In this document: positions 1 to 8,574 of the stretch, one piece after another
How positions within the stretch are numbered: position 1 is the first letter of the stretch
Layout: each line of letters begins with the position of its first letter
Assembly: GCF_000960995.1 (NCBI RefSeq)
Contig: NZ_CP009435.1
Span: forward strand, 372,001 to 436,000
Reading direction: 5' to 3'
From: Burkholderia glumae LMG 2196 = ATCC 33617
Lineage (GTDB): Bacteria; Pseudomonadota; Gammaproteobacteria; Burkholderiales; Burkholderiaceae
Length of the DNA stretch: 64,000 nt
Made by a program: the position numbers and the translations under genes
The notes under the pieces: generated by a model
Told to the model about the DNA's origin: nothing
Seen by the model: the letters and a program-made list of their open reading frames with translations, nothing else
Databases searched by the model: none

Positions 1-1
1 G

Positions 2-1030
2 CCCCGCCGCCAGTTGTTGATGCTCTACGCCGCGCTCATCGGCGCGAACCTCGCCGCCTGGAGCTGGGCGCTCGTCGCGCTGCACGGCCATCCGCTGCTG
101 CTCGGCACGGCCGCGCTCGCCTACGGCTTCGGCCTGCGTCACGCGGTGGACGCCGACCACATCGCCGCGATCGATACGGTCACGCGCAAGCTGATGCAGG
201 AAGGCCAGCGGCCGTTCTCGGTCGGCCTGTTCTTCTCGCTCGGCCACTCGACGATCGTGATCGTCGCCACGCTCGGCATCGCGATCACCGCGCTCGCGCT
301 GCGCACGCGCCTCGACGGCTTCAAGGCGGTGGGCGGCACGATCGGCACGGCGGTGTCGGCCGGCTTCCTGCTGGTGCTCGCGATCATCAATCTCGTGATC
401 CTGCGCGACATCTGGCGCCGCTACCGGCACGCGCGCAAAGCCGACGCGGCCGGCGCCCATCCCGCCGCCGACGCGCACGCGGGCCATCCGGGCCACCATC
501 ACGCGGCGGGCGGCCTGCTCACGCGCCTGCTGCGCCCGCTGTTCCGGCTCGTCACGAAAAGCGCCCACATGTACCCGGTGGGCCTGCTGTTCGGACTCGG
601 CTTCGACACGGCCACCGAGATCGGGCTGCTCGCGATCGCCGCCGCGCAGGCCAACCAGGGGCTGCCGCTACACGCGGTGCTGGTGTTTCCGGCGCTGTTT
701 ACGGCCGGCATGACGCTGATCGATTCGACCGACAACGTGCTGATGGTCCACGCCTACGGCTGGGCGATGGACGACCCGCGGCGCAAGCTCGCCTACAACC
801 TCAGCATCACCTTCGTCTCGGCCGCGGTCGCGCTCGTGATCGGCGGCGTCGAGGCGCTCGGCCTCGTCGCCGACCGGCTCGGCCTGGCCGGCGGCGTCTG
901 GGACCTGATCGGCGCGATCAACGATCGCTTCGGCACGATCGGCTACGCCATCGTCGCGCTGTTCCTGGCCTGCTGGGTCGGCTCGATCCTGTTCCACCGC
1001 TGGCGCCGCGCCAGCTCGCAACTCGTCTGA
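2..1030 (+). CDS. Nickel/cobalt permease, NiCoT (HoxN/NixA) family, 5' end outside window
   Basis: This is an inner-membrane secondary transporter for Ni2+ or Co2+. The family signature is visible about 42 residues after the first possible start (TTG at 14): R-H-A-V-D-A-D-H, the metal-selecting HxxxxDH motif in helix 2. A second signature, LGFDTATEIGLL, lies near residue 200. A histidine-rich cytoplasmic loop (residues about 140-165, ending GHPGHHHAAGG) precedes the second half and is typical of metal handling. The frame is open to the left edge, and the TTG at 14 or ATG at 20 would leave almost no N-terminus, so the true start is probably upstream of the window. Substrate choice between Ni and Co cannot be read from the sequence. 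Confidence 0.9.
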   Translation, partial: PRRQLLMLYAALIGANLAAWSWALVALHGHPLLLGTAALAYGFGLRHAVDADHIAAIDTVTRKLMQEGQRPFSVGLFFSLGHSTIVIVATLGIAITALALRTRLDGFKAVGGTIGTAVSAGFLLVLAIINLVILRDIWRRYRHARKADAAGAHPAADAHAGHPGHHHAAGGLLTRLLRPLFRLVTKSAHMYPVGLLFGLGFDTATEIGLLAIAAAQANQGLPLHAVLVFPALFTAGMTLIDSTDNVLMVHAYGWAMDDPRRKLAYNLSITFVSAAVALVIGGVEALGLVADRLGLAGGVWDLIGAINDRFGTIGYAIVALFLACWVGSILFHRWRRASSQLV

Positions 1031-1072
1031 CGCAGCTCGTCTGACGCAGCTCGTCTGACGCAGCCCGTCTGA
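1017..1072 (+). repeat. Four tandem 14-bp units spanning the permease stop codon
   Basis: Four head-to-tail copies of CGCAGCTCGTCTGA (first and last copies differ by one base each). The first copy encodes the last residues and TGA stop of the permease. The next three lie in the 3' flank, and each carries its own TGA. Confidence 0.9.
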
Positions 1073-1106
1073 CCAGGCGCGGCGCCACCTCGGCGCGCGC
1101 CCGCGC

Positions 1107-1949
1107 CTACAGCATTTCCAGCGCCTGCTTCTCGCGCGGCGGACGAAACGCCACGTCGAGCCGGGCCAGCGCCGCGTCGTCGATCACCAGGTCGAGCGCC
1201 GCGCGGTTCGCCCGCACGTGCTCGACGTCGCCCGCCTTCGGGATCGCGATCATGTCGTCGCGGCGCAGCACCCAGGCCAGCGCGACCTGCTGGGGCGTGG
1301 CGTCGCGCTCGCGCGCGATCTCGTCGAGCACGGTGCCTTTCGGCAGGCGCAGATGGTCGATCGGGCTGTACGCCATGGCCGGAATGTGCCGCGTCGCCTG
1401 CCACGGCAGCAGGTCGAACTCCGGCCCGCGCCGCGCCAGGTTGTAGAGGATCTGGTTGGTCGCGCAACCGGCGCCGCCCGCGGCGACGAGTTCCTCCATG
1501 TCGTCGGTGTCGAAATTGCTCACGCCCCAGTGTCGGATCTTGCCCGCCGCGCGCAGGCGCTCGAACGCTTCCAGCGTCTCGTCGAGCGGAACCTCGCCGC
1601 GCCAGTGCAGCAGGTAGAGGTCGAGCCGGTCGGTGCCGAGCCGGCGCAGGCTCGCCTCGCACGAGGCGATCATCTGCCGGCGGTCGGCATGGTGCGGATA
1701 GACCTTGCTGACCAGGAACAGCCCGTCGCGCAGGCCCTGGATCGCCTCGCCGACGAGCTCCTCGGTCGCGCCGTCGCCGTACATCTCGGCCGTATCGATC
1801 AGCGTGAGCCCCAGCTCGATGCCGGCGCGCAGCGCCGCGATCTCGGCGGCGCGACGCGCGGGCCGCTCGCCCATCTCCCAGGTGCCCTGCCCGAGCTTCG
1901 CCACCCGCTCGCCGTCGGGCAGCGCAATCGTCTCGATCGTGTTTGCCAT
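1107..1949 (-). CDS. Aldo/keto reductase
   Basis: NAD(P)H-dependent oxidoreductase of the AKR superfamily, soluble, 280 residues (usual 270-330). The catalytic tetrad is readable: Asp52 and Tyr57 (LIDTAEMYGDG), Lys82 (FLVSKVYP) and His115 (LYLLHWRG). The C-terminal cofactor segment AIPKAGDVEHVRANRAA fits the AKR phosphate-binding pattern. It resembles the bacterial 2,5-diketo-gluconate-reductase/YeaE-like group, but the carbonyl substrate is not predictable. It is divergent from the GntR regulator at 2106 with 156 bp between start codons, so that regulator may control it; this is inference only. Confidence 0.9.
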   Translation of the reverse strand: MANTIETIALPDGERVAKLGQGTWEMGERPARRAAEIAALRAGIELGLTLIDTAEMYGDGATEELVGEAIQGLRDGLFLVSKVYPHHADRRQMIASCEASLRRLGTDRLDLYLLHWRGEVPLDETLEAFERLRAAGKIRHWGVSNFDTDDMEELVAAGGAGCATNQILYNLARRGPEFDLLPWQATRHIPAMAYSPIDHLRLPKGTVLDEIARERDATPQQVALAWVLRRDDMIAIPKAGDVEHVRANRAALDLVIDDAALARLDVAFRPPREKQALEML

Positions 1950-2068
1950 CTCGTCCTCGCCAGTAGTCCGGCACCATGCCGAGCCATCAGTGTAGCGAGT
2001 CGCGCACGGCGCCGGGGCCGCCCTGGCCCGCCCGCTGTCGCGGCCGGCTGCAACCGCGGCGCGCGAAT

Positions 2069-2081
2069 GTCATAAAATGAC
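2069..2081. promoter_or_regulatory. Perfect 13-bp dyad, candidate GntR operator
   Basis: GTCATAAAATGAC is a perfect inverted repeat (5-bp arms, 3-bp centre) lying 25 bp upstream of the GntR-family start codon. GntR-family operators often have GT...AC ends, which this has. It also overlaps a possible -10 (CATAAAAT), so it is placed for autorepression. Confidence 0.5.
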
Positions 2082-2105
2082 CCCACCCTGTTTCACGCCG
2101 CCCTC

Positions 2106-2852
2106 ATGAAGCCATCGACGGAAGACCGCTGGCACGATCTGCGCCCCGACCCGGACCACGACACGCCGCTGTACCTGCAACTCGCGCGCAAGCTCGGCGA
2201 CGCGATCCACCAGAACCGCTGGACGGCCGGGGAGGCGCTGCCGTCCGAGCGCGTGCTGTCGGAGGCGCTCGGCGTGTCGCGCATCACCGCGCGCAAGGCG
2301 ATTTCGCTGCTGGTCGAGCAAGGGCTGATCCGCCGCACCCACGGTGCCGGCAATTTCATCCAGCCGCGCTACAAAGACCCGCTCTCGCGGCTGTCGAGCT
2401 TCAGCGAGATGTTGCGCCGCCGCGGCTTCACGCCGAGCTCGCGCTGGATCGCGCGCAGCGTGCAGCCCGCCAACCGGGACGAGGTGATCCAGCTGGGGCT
2501 CTCGCCCGCCGCATCCGTCACGCGGCTCAAGCGGCTGCGGCTGGCCGACGGCATCGTGATGGCGGTCGAGAACTCGACGTTCCCGGCCACGCTGATCCCC
2601 GATCCGGGCGCCATCGGCGATTCGCTCTACAGCTGGCTCGAGCAGCGCGGCACGCCGATCGTGCGCGCGCTGCAGCATTTCCGCGCCGTCAACGCGAGCG
2701 AGGAGATCGCGCAGCAGATGGGCATCGCGCCGCATGACGCGCTGCTGCTGATCACGCGCATCGGCTATACCAGCGACCAGCGCGCGATCGAGCTGACGGA
2801 TACCTACTGCCGCAACGACTACTACGACTTCGTGGTCGAGTTGCGCAAGTAG
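2106..2852 (+). CDS. GntR-family transcriptional regulator with UTRA ligand domain (HutC subfamily)
   Basis: DNA-binding repressor, 248 residues. The N-terminal winged helix (about 18-85) shows PLYLQLARKLGDAI, LPSERVLSEALGVSRIT and LIRRTHGAGNFI, which is classic GntR. The remainder (about 95-240) is a UTRA domain that binds a small effector. HutC-type regulators respond to histidine derivatives, amino sugars or similar small molecules; which one applies here is unknown. It lies between a divergent aldo/keto reductase and a co-directional drug exporter (141 bp downstream), so either may be a target. A perfect dyad 25 bp upstream suggests autoregulation. Confidence 0.92.
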   Translation: MKPSTEDRWHDLRPDPDHDTPLYLQLARKLGDAIHQNRWTAGEALPSERVLSEALGVSRITARKAISLLVEQGLIRRTHGAGNFIQPRYKDPLSRLSSFSEMLRRRGFTPSSRWIARSVQPANRDEVIQLGLSPAASVTRLKRLRLADGIVMAVENSTFPATLIPDPGAIGDSLYSWLEQRGTPIVRALQHFRAVNASEEIAQQMGIAPHDALLLITRIGYTSDQRAIELTDTYCRNDYYDFVVELRK

Positions 2853-2993
2853 CGCGCACCGCCGCCGCCCTGATCGCGCCGCGGCGTCCGACGCGCGCGG
2901 GCTGATCCCGCGCACTCCTCCGTGCCCACCTGTCCTGCGCGCGCCGCCTGATTTTCTTACAATGTCGGCTGTTTCGCGCCCACGCCCCCGCCC

Positions 2994-4427
2994 ATGTCCC
3001 GTCCTGCCGCCCCCACCCCGAGCGAATCGTCCCTGACCGTGATGCTGTGGGTCGTCGCGACCGGCTTCTTCATGCAGACGCTCGATGCGACCATCGTCAA
3101 CACGGCGTTGCCGTCGATGGCCGCGAGCCTCGGCGAATCGCCGCTGCGCATGCAGTCGGTGGTGATCGCCTACTCGCTGACGATGGCGGTGATGATCCCC
3201 GTCTCGGGCTGGCTGGCCGATACCTTGGGCACGCGGCGCGTGTTCTTCAGCGCGATCCTCATCTTCTCGGCCAGCTCCCTGCTCTGCGCGAGCTCGCACA
3301 CGCTGCCGCAGCTGGTGGCCTCGCGCGTGGCACAGGGCGTGGGCGGCGCGATGCTGCTGCCGGTCGGACGGCTGGCCGTGCTGCGCACGTTCCCGGCCGA
3401 ACGCTACCTGCCGGCGCTGTCGTTCGTAGCGATACCGGGCCTGATCGGCCCGCTGATCGGGCCGACGCTCGGCGGCTGGCTCGTCAAGATCGCGTCGTGG
3501 CACTGGATCTTCCTGATCAACGTGCCGGTGGGCGTGGCGGGCTGCCTCGCCACGTTCTACTCGATGCCCGATTCGCGCAACCCGGCAGCCGGCCGCTTCG
3601 ACCTGAAAGGCTACCTGCTGCTGACGGTCGGCATGGTCGCGGTGTCGCTGTCGCTCGACGGCCTCGCCGACCTCGGCATGGACCACGCCGCCGTGCTGGT
3701 GCTGATGATCCTCGGCCTCGCCTCGTTCGTCGCGTACGGGCTCTACGCGGTGCGCGCGCCGAGCCCGATCTTTTCGCTCGAACTGTTCCGCATCCACACC
3801 TTCAGTGTCGGCCTGCTCGGCAACCTGTTCGCGCGCATCGGCAGCGGCGCGATGCCTTACCTGGTTCCGCTGCTGCTGCAGGTGAGCCTCGGCTATTCGG
3901 CATTCGAGGCCGGCCTGATGATGCTGCCGGTGGCGGTGGTGGGGATGTTCTCGAAACGGCTCATCACGCATCTGATCCAGCGTCACGGCTATCGCCAGGT
4001 GCTGCTCGTCAACACCGTGATGGTCGGGCTGCTGATGGCGAGCTTCGCGCTGATGCGCGACAACGTGCCGGTGTGGGTGCAGGTGCTGCAGCTGGCCGTG
4101 TTCGGCGGCTTCAATTCGATGCAGTTCACGGCGATGAACACGCTCACGCTGAAGGACCTCGGCACCGGCGGCGCGAGCAGCGGCAACAGCCTGTTCTCGC
4201 TGGTGCAGATGCTGTCGATGAGCCTCGGCGTGACGGTGGCGGGCGCGCTGCTCACCACCTTCACCGGCGTGATCCGCAGCGTGACGCCCACCCACACGCT
4301 GCCGGCGTTCCACGCGACCTTCTTCTGCGTCGGCATCATCACGGCCGGCTCGGCGTGGATCTTCGCGCAGCTCGCGCCGGACGTGCGCGCCAGCACGAAA
4401 AAGACCGATCCGTCCGAGCGCACCTAG
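2994..4427 (+). CDS. DHA2-family (14-helix) major facilitator exporter, MdtD/HsrA-like
   Basis: Inner-membrane proton-driven multidrug exporter, 477 residues. The helix-1 motif ATGFFMQTLDATIVNTALP, motif A (GWLADTLGTRR) and motif C region (IPGLIGPLIGPTLGGWL) mark the DHA2 drug:H+ antiporter group. The closest named relative I recognise is MdtD/HsrA. Start ATG 2994 begins MSRPAAPTPSES, a short polar tail before helix 1. A TACAAT -10-like hexamer lies at 2958-2963. It follows the GntR regulator in the same direction, so regulation by that protein is possible. The substrate is unknown. Confidence 0.9.
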   Translation: MSRPAAPTPSESSLTVMLWVVATGFFMQTLDATIVNTALPSMAASLGESPLRMQSVVIAYSLTMAVMIPVSGWLADTLGTRRVFFSAILIFSASSLLCASSHTLPQLVASRVAQGVGGAMLLPVGRLAVLRTFPAERYLPALSFVAIPGLIGPLIGPTLGGWLVKIASWHWIFLINVPVGVAGCLATFYSMPDSRNPAAGRFDLKGYLLLTVGMVAVSLSLDGLADLGMDHAAVLVLMILGLASFVAYGLYAVRAPSPIFSLELFRIHTFSVGLLGNLFARIGSGAMPYLVPLLLQVSLGYSAFEAGLMMLPVAVVGMFSKRLITHLIQRHGYRQVLLVNTVMVGLLMASFALMRDNVPVWVQVLQLAVFGGFNSMQFTAMNTLTLKDLGTGGASSGNSLFSLVQMLSMSLGVTVAGALLTTFTGVIRSVTPTHTLPAFHATFFCVGIITAGSAWIFAQLAPDVRASTKKTDPSERT

Positions 4428-4626
4428 CGCGCAGGCGGCACGGGGCGGCGGCAACGACGCGCCGCCGCCGGCGCACCGGCGTGTGCGCCGGGCGCACCAA
4501 CGCGGTGCGCGACTCGGCCCCGGTCCGCACCGACGCTGCCTGTGATCGATGCGCCCGCGCCGCCCGATCGTGCCGGGCGCCGCCGCGGCCCGCGCCGTCG
4601 GGCCCGGCCGGCGGCGCGCATGTTTC

Positions 4627-4654
4627 TTGCTCGGTCACACCGGGTAGGTAAACT
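4627..4654 (+). promoter_or_regulatory. Candidate sigma-70 promoter for the EAL-like gene
   Basis: TTGCTC, 16-bp spacer, TAAACT, ending 24 bp before the ATG at 4679. The match is moderate and was found by eye. The rest of the 251-bp gap (4428-4678) is featureless GC-rich sequence. Confidence 0.35.
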
Positions 4655-4678
4655 GTCATACTCTTCCCGGCCGACATC

Positions 4679-5935
4679 ATGATGACCATGATCGACATCG
4701 ATCCCCCCGGCTTCCAGCCGCCGCGCCCCATCGCCGGCGACGACGGCAACCGGCGCACCGTGCTGTACGGCGACTACACCGTGTTCAGCGTGTTCCAGCC
4801 CGTGTTCTCGGTCTCGCACCGGCGCGCGATCGGCTATCACGCCTCGCTGCGCGCGCGCGGCGCCGACGGCCAGCCGGTGCCGTCGCACGAGGTGTTCACG
4901 CAGGCGGCGCGGCGCGGGGACCTGCTCGAACTCGGCCGGCTCGCCGAATCGCTGCACCTCGGCAACTTCCATGCCTTCGACAGCCACGACGAATGGCTTT
5001 TCCTGAGCCTGCATCCGGCCGCGCTGATGGACACCATCTACGGCGACGCGCTGCTCGCCAACCTGAAGGCGCTCGGCCTGCCGCCGCAGCGCGTCGTGCT
5101 GGAAGTGCCGGAGCAGGCAGGCGGCGAGACCCCGCGCTTCGGCGCGATCGTCGACGGGCTGCGCAAGGCAGGCTTCCTGATCGCGTTGGGCGGCTTCGGC
5201 GCAAAGCACTCGAACATCGACCGGGTCTGGCATCTGCATCCCGACATCGTCGCGCTCGATCGCGGCATCCTCGCGCAGGCAAGCGAGCACTCGCACCTCG
5301 AACGCGTGCTGCCAGGGCTCGTCTCGCTGCTGCACGAATCGGGGCAGCTCGTGATGATGGGCGGCCTGTCCACCGAGCGCGACGCGCTGATCGCGCTCGA
5401 ATGCAACGTCGATTTCGTGCAGGGCCAGTATTTCTCGGGGCCGAGCGTCGAGCCGGTCCAGCCGCAGGCGGCCGCGGGCGCGATGGACACGCTGTCGGCC
5501 GCGCTGCGGCTGCGCGTGGCCGAGCGCGAGCGGGGCCAGCAGGCGCGGCTCGCGCCCTATGTGATCGCGCTCCAGCAGTCCGGCGCGCGGCTCGCCGCCG
5601 GCGACGACGTGGACAGCGCCACCGGCGAGCTGCTTGCGCTCGCCGACACCGCGCGCTGCTTCGTGCTCGATTCCTCGGGCCGCCAGATCGGCGACAACGT
5701 GCTGCCGCGCACGCGCGCCTCGCAGCGCGCGAAGCGCTTCCGGCCGCTGCTGCACTCGGAAGGCGCGAGCTGGGAGCGGCGCCCGTACTTCATCGAGGCG
5801 ATGCGCGCGCCGGGGCGCGTGCGCGTGACCGCGCCCTATCTGTCGATCAACGAGGCGCATCTGTGCGTGACCGCCTCGATAGCGGTGCCGCGCGCGAGCG
5901 GCATGCAGGTGCTCTGCGTCGACATCAACTGGTGA
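4679..5935 (+). CDS. Catalytically degenerate EAL-domain protein with C-terminal YkuI-type sensor domain
   Basis: 418 residues. The EAL fold spans about 30-255 and a PDC/Cache-like YkuI_C domain about 280-418 (ending VLCVDINW). Cyclic-di-GMP phosphodiesterase residues are largely lost. The EALLR signature reads GYHASLR (52-58), the metal-binding DD pair reads GG (GGFGAKHSN, 171-179), and the EGVE glutamate motif reads MGGLS. LEVPE (141-145) and VQGQYFSGP are retained as fold markers. There is no signal peptide or membrane helix, so it is cytoplasmic. It should bind rather than hydrolyse a nucleotide, or act through protein contacts as other degenerate EAL proteins do. The three candidate ATGs (4679, 4682, 4688) make the exact start uncertain. 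Confidence 0.88.
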   Translation: MMTMIDIDPPGFQPPRPIAGDDGNRRTVLYGDYTVFSVFQPVFSVSHRRAIGYHASLRARGADGQPVPSHEVFTQAARRGDLLELGRLAESLHLGNFHAFDSHDEWLFLSLHPAALMDTIYGDALLANLKALGLPPQRVVLEVPEQAGGETPRFGAIVDGLRKAGFLIALGGFGAKHSNIDRVWHLHPDIVALDRGILAQASEHSHLERVLPGLVSLLHESGQLVMMGGLSTERDALIALECNVDFVQGQYFSGPSVEPVQPQAAAGAMDTLSAALRLRVAERERGQQARLAPYVIALQQSGARLAAGDDVDSATGELLALADTARCFVLDSSGRQIGDNVLPRTRASQRAKRFRPLLHSEGASWERRPYFIEAMRAPGRVRVTAPYLSINEAHLCVTASIAVPRASGMQVLCVDINW

Positions 5936-5978
5936 GCGCGGGCGCCGTGCCCGACGCCGTGCCGTGCGCGGCGGCCGC

Positions 5979-7016
5979 TCAGGATTCGTCGGCGATCACC
6001 GGCAGATCGTGAACCGAATCGCGCAGCGTGTGCAGCAGCACGTCGGCGCGCCAGCGCGTGCGCGCGTGGTCGCGCGTGGCGAGCCGCACGAGTTCGCACA
6101 GCCGGGCGTTGATCGGCGCGGTGAGCCCGAACTCGGCGGCAAGCCGCACGATCTCGCCGTTGAGCCAGTCCACCTCGGTCGCGCGGCCGGCCGCGACGTC
6201 GTCGGCCATCGACGAGCGCGCGAGCGGATCGATGGCCAGCATCGCGCCCGCGAGCCGCATGAACAGCGCGTCGGGCAGCGACAGCACGCTCGGCAGCCAA
6301 CTGGCCGGCAGCGGCGTGAGCCGCGCGGGGCGGATGCCGGCGCGGCGCATCACGCGCAGCGCCTCGGCCTGCGCGAGCGCGAGGCAGCGCCGGTAGTCAC
6401 GCGTGCCGAGCTGCTCGCGCAGCGGCATCGCGGCCAGCGCGTTGATCGCGTTGTTGAGATTGAACAGCAGCTTGGCCCACTGCACGGCGACGATGTCCTC
6501 GCGCGCCTGCAGCGGCAGCCCGGCCCGCTCGAAGGCCGCGGCCACCGGCGCGAGCCGCGGCGACGCCTCCACCGCGAGCACGCCCGCCGATCCCTGATGA
6601 AACACCCCGTCGCCGCGCGCGATCACGTTGAACGGCACCATGCCGGCCAGCACGGTGCGGCCCGGCAACGCGATGCGCAGCGCATCGGCCTGGCGCACGC
6701 CGTTCTGGAAGCTGATCACCACCGTGCCGGGGCGCAGCATCGGTTCGAGCGCGGCAGCCGCGGCAGGCGTGGCCGCGCACTTGACCGTGACGAGCACCGC
6801 GTCGGCCTGGGCGAGCGCCCGCGCATCGGTGTCGAAGACGATCCGCGAGGCGGCCACCTGCGCCTCGCGGCCCTGGTAGTCGGTCAGGGTCAGACCGTGC
6901 CGGCGCAGCATCTCGCCCGTCGCCGCGCGCCCGACGAACCCCACCTCGGCACCGGCGAGTGCCAGCCGGCCGCCGAGATAGCAGCCGATGGTGCCCGCGC
7001 CGAAGATCGCGAGCAT
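5979..7016 (-). CDS. 2-dehydropantoate 2-reductase family (PanE/ApbA)
   Basis: NADPH-dependent ketopantoate reductase fold, about 345 residues. The N-terminal Rossmann motif is FGAGTIGCYLGG, followed by VTVKCAATP and ISFQNGV. The conserved lysine lies in QWAKLLFNLNNAINAL, the typical ApbA_C entry motif. It would make pantoate for coenzyme A, although Burkholderia carry several paralogues, and some act on other 2-keto acids. Two starts are possible: GTG at 7022 and ATG at 7016. ATG puts beta-strand 1 directly at the N-terminus, as in relatives, and is preferred. It lies just downstream of the Mpo1-like gene (start-stop gap 12 bp), so they probably share a transcript. Confidence 0.88.
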   Translation of the reverse strand: MLAIFGAGTIGCYLGGRLALAGAEVGFVGRAATGEMLRRHGLTLTDYQGREAQVAASRIVFDTDARALAQADAVLVTVKCAATPAAAAALEPMLRPGTVVISFQNGVRQADALRIALPGRTVLAGMVPFNVIARGDGVFHQGSAGVLAVEASPRLAPVAAAFERAGLPLQAREDIVAVQWAKLLFNLNNAINALAAMPLREQLGTRDYRRCLALAQAEALRVMRRAGIRPARLTPLPASWLPSVLSLPDALFMRLAGAMLAIDPLARSSMADDVAAGRATEVDWLNGEIVRLAAEFGLTAPINARLCELVRLATRDHARTRWRADVLLHTLRDSVHDLPVIADES

Positions 7017-7028
7017 CGCCACCGTCGC

Positions 7029-7556
7029 TCAGATCCGCGCGCCGTGCGGCCGGTGGCGCGGCGGCCCCGCGCGCCGTTCCACCTCGTCGCGCACTTCGCG
7101 GCGCAGGCCGGCGAAGAACGCCACCTCGGCGACCACGAACAGCGGCCCGATCGCCAGGCCGATCACGTCGTCGACGAACGCGGGCTTGCGCCCCTCGAAC
7201 GCGTGGCCGACGAACTGGATCACCCAGCCGACCAGGAACAGCCCGACGCCCCAGGCGAGCCAGCAGGCGGTGGATTGCGCCGCGAGCGACTGGCCGGCCC
7301 ACATCGCCAGCGCGAGCAGCGCGCTCATCGCCGCGCCGAAGCGCGCGTCGAGCCGCAGGTAGTAGATCGCGGCGGCCACCGCCAGCACCAGCGCCGGCGA
7401 CAGCGCGACGCCCGCCGCATGGCCCGCCGCGGGCCGCGACAGCAGCACGGCAACTGCGACGACGATCATCGGGATGCCGAACAGGTGAGTGACGATATTG
7501 CGTGTATCGCGGTGATATGCGGCGTAGTTCGCGAGTTGATCGATCAGTGTTTTCAT
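7029..7556 (-). CDS. DUF962 / Mpo1-like membrane protein
   Basis: A 175-residue protein beginning MKTLIDQLANYAAYHRDTRNIVTHLFGIP, the hallmark of the DUF962/YGL010w family. It has about four hydrophobic segments (residues about 25-45, 50-68, 80-100 and 105-125). The yeast relative Mpo1 is an Fe(II)-dependent dioxygenase that alpha-oxidises 2-hydroxy fatty acids. The bacterial role is not established, but the N-terminal histidines (YHRDTRN...H) are conserved here. The last part (RRAGPPRHRPHGARI) is basic and low-complexity. The start overlaps the region 75 bp from the divergent Crp/Fnr gene. Confidence 0.8.
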   Translation of the reverse strand: MKTLIDQLANYAAYHRDTRNIVTHLFGIPMIVVAVAVLLSRPAAGHAAGVALSPALVLAVAAAIYYLRLDARFGAAMSALLALAMWAGQSLAAQSTACWLAWGVGLFLVGWVIQFVGHAFEGRKPAFVDDVIGLAIGPLFVVAEVAFFAGLRREVRDEVERRAGPPRHRPHGARI

Positions 7557-7630
7557 CGTGTTCGCCTCCTTTGACGAGCGCTATCATGCGCGTTGCCCCA
7601 GGCCCGCGCTGTCAGCTACCCGACATCCCC

Positions 7631-8338
7631 ATGCCCACGCCGCCCGACCTCGTTGCGTCGCAACTCGACGCGAGCCCCTGGTTCCAGACCCTGCCGGACG
7701 CGCTGCGGGCCCGGCTGCTCGCCAGCGCCACCGTGCGGACGCTCTCGGCCGGCGCCACGCTGTTCCGGCGCGGCGATCCGCCCTGCGGACTCTACGCGGT
7801 GCTGTCCGGCGCGCTCAGCATCGGCGCGGTCGACTCGGACGGCCGCGAAGCGCTGCTGAGCGTGCTGGAGCCCACCACCTGGTTCGGCGAGATCTCGCTG
7901 TTCGACGGCCAGCCGCGCACGCACGATGCGATTGCCGTGGAGAACACACGAGTTTTGCATTTCACGCAAGCTGCATTGCAGCAACTGCTCGACGAGGAGC
8001 CGCGCTATTGGCAATATTTCGGCATCCTGATGGCGCAGAAGCTTAGACTGTCGTTCATCACCGTGGAGGCCATCAGCCTGATGCCGGCGGCGCAGCGGCT
8101 GGCCGCGCGGCTGCTGATGATCGCCGAGGGCTACGGCGGCATCAGCACCGGCCGCACGCGCATCCGGCTCTCGCAGGACCGGCTCGCCGCGCTCGCCTCG
8201 CTGACCCGGCAGACCACCAACCAGCTGCTGAAGGCACTGGCCGCGCGCGGCGTGCTGCGCGTGCAGGCGGGAGCCATCGAGATCCTCGATATCGACGCGC
8301 TGCGGGCCGCGAGCGGCGAGGTCGGCCGCGCGATCTGA
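7631..8338 (+). CDS. Crp/Fnr-family transcriptional regulator
   Basis: 235 residues, starting at ATG 7631 (MPTPPDLV). An in-frame extension back to 7502 would overlap the divergent gene and is not supported. The cyclic-nucleotide-binding fold (about 15-125) shows LFRRGDPPCGLYAVLSG and WFGEISLFDGQPRTHDA. A helical linker follows, then a Crp-type HTH (RLSQDRLAALASLTRQTTNQLLKAL, about 165-195). The N-terminal cysteine cluster of Fnr is absent, so it is not an FeS oxygen sensor. The effector is unknown. The FGEISLFDG phosphate-cassette region is fairly conserved, so cAMP-like nucleotide binding is possible. Confidence 0.9.
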   Translation: MPTPPDLVASQLDASPWFQTLPDALRARLLASATVRTLSAGATLFRRGDPPCGLYAVLSGALSIGAVDSDGREALLSVLEPTTWFGEISLFDGQPRTHDAIAVENTRVLHFTQAALQQLLDEEPRYWQYFGILMAQKLRLSFITVEAISLMPAAQRLAARLLMIAEGYGGISTGRTRIRLSQDRLAALASLTRQTTNQLLKALAARGVLRVQAGAIEILDIDALRAASGEVGRAI

Positions 8339-8510
8339 GCCGGCGCGCGCGGTGCGAGGCGCGCTAGGGCAAACCGTCGAAGCGAGCGCGGCGACCGTGA
8401 CGCGCGCGGCGATCGATCGGCCGGCCTGGGCCGGCACGGCGTCATGAAAAGGCGCGACGGCGCGCCAGCGGCGCCTGACGCGACAGCCGAAGCCGATAGG
8501 CCCGAAGCGA

Positions 8511-8535
8511 CGATGCCCTCGCGAGGAGGGCATCG
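8511..8535 (-). terminator. Hairpin downstream of sodB
   Basis: Perfect 10-bp stem (8511-8520 with 8526-8535) and a 5-nt loop, 40 bp past the sodB stop. No T-run follows on the minus strand, so it may be a weak terminator or an mRNA 3'-end stabiliser. The rest of 8339-8574 holds nothing recognisable. Confidence 0.55.
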
Positions 8536-8574
8536 GCAGGCGCGCCGGCCAGCCGGCCGGCGGTTCGGCGGACC

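Noticed and set aside
2070..4454. Very long antisense open frame (794 codons) opposite the GntR and exporter genes
   Set aside because: Composition is Arg/His/Asp-rich with no domain logic. It is a shadow of the high-GC codon use of two clearly conserved plus-strand genes. Many similar shadows across the window were dropped for the same reason.
7502..7630. Longer start for the Crp/Fnr regulator
   Set aside because: The extra 43 residues overlap the divergent DUF962 coding sequence and have no family similarity.
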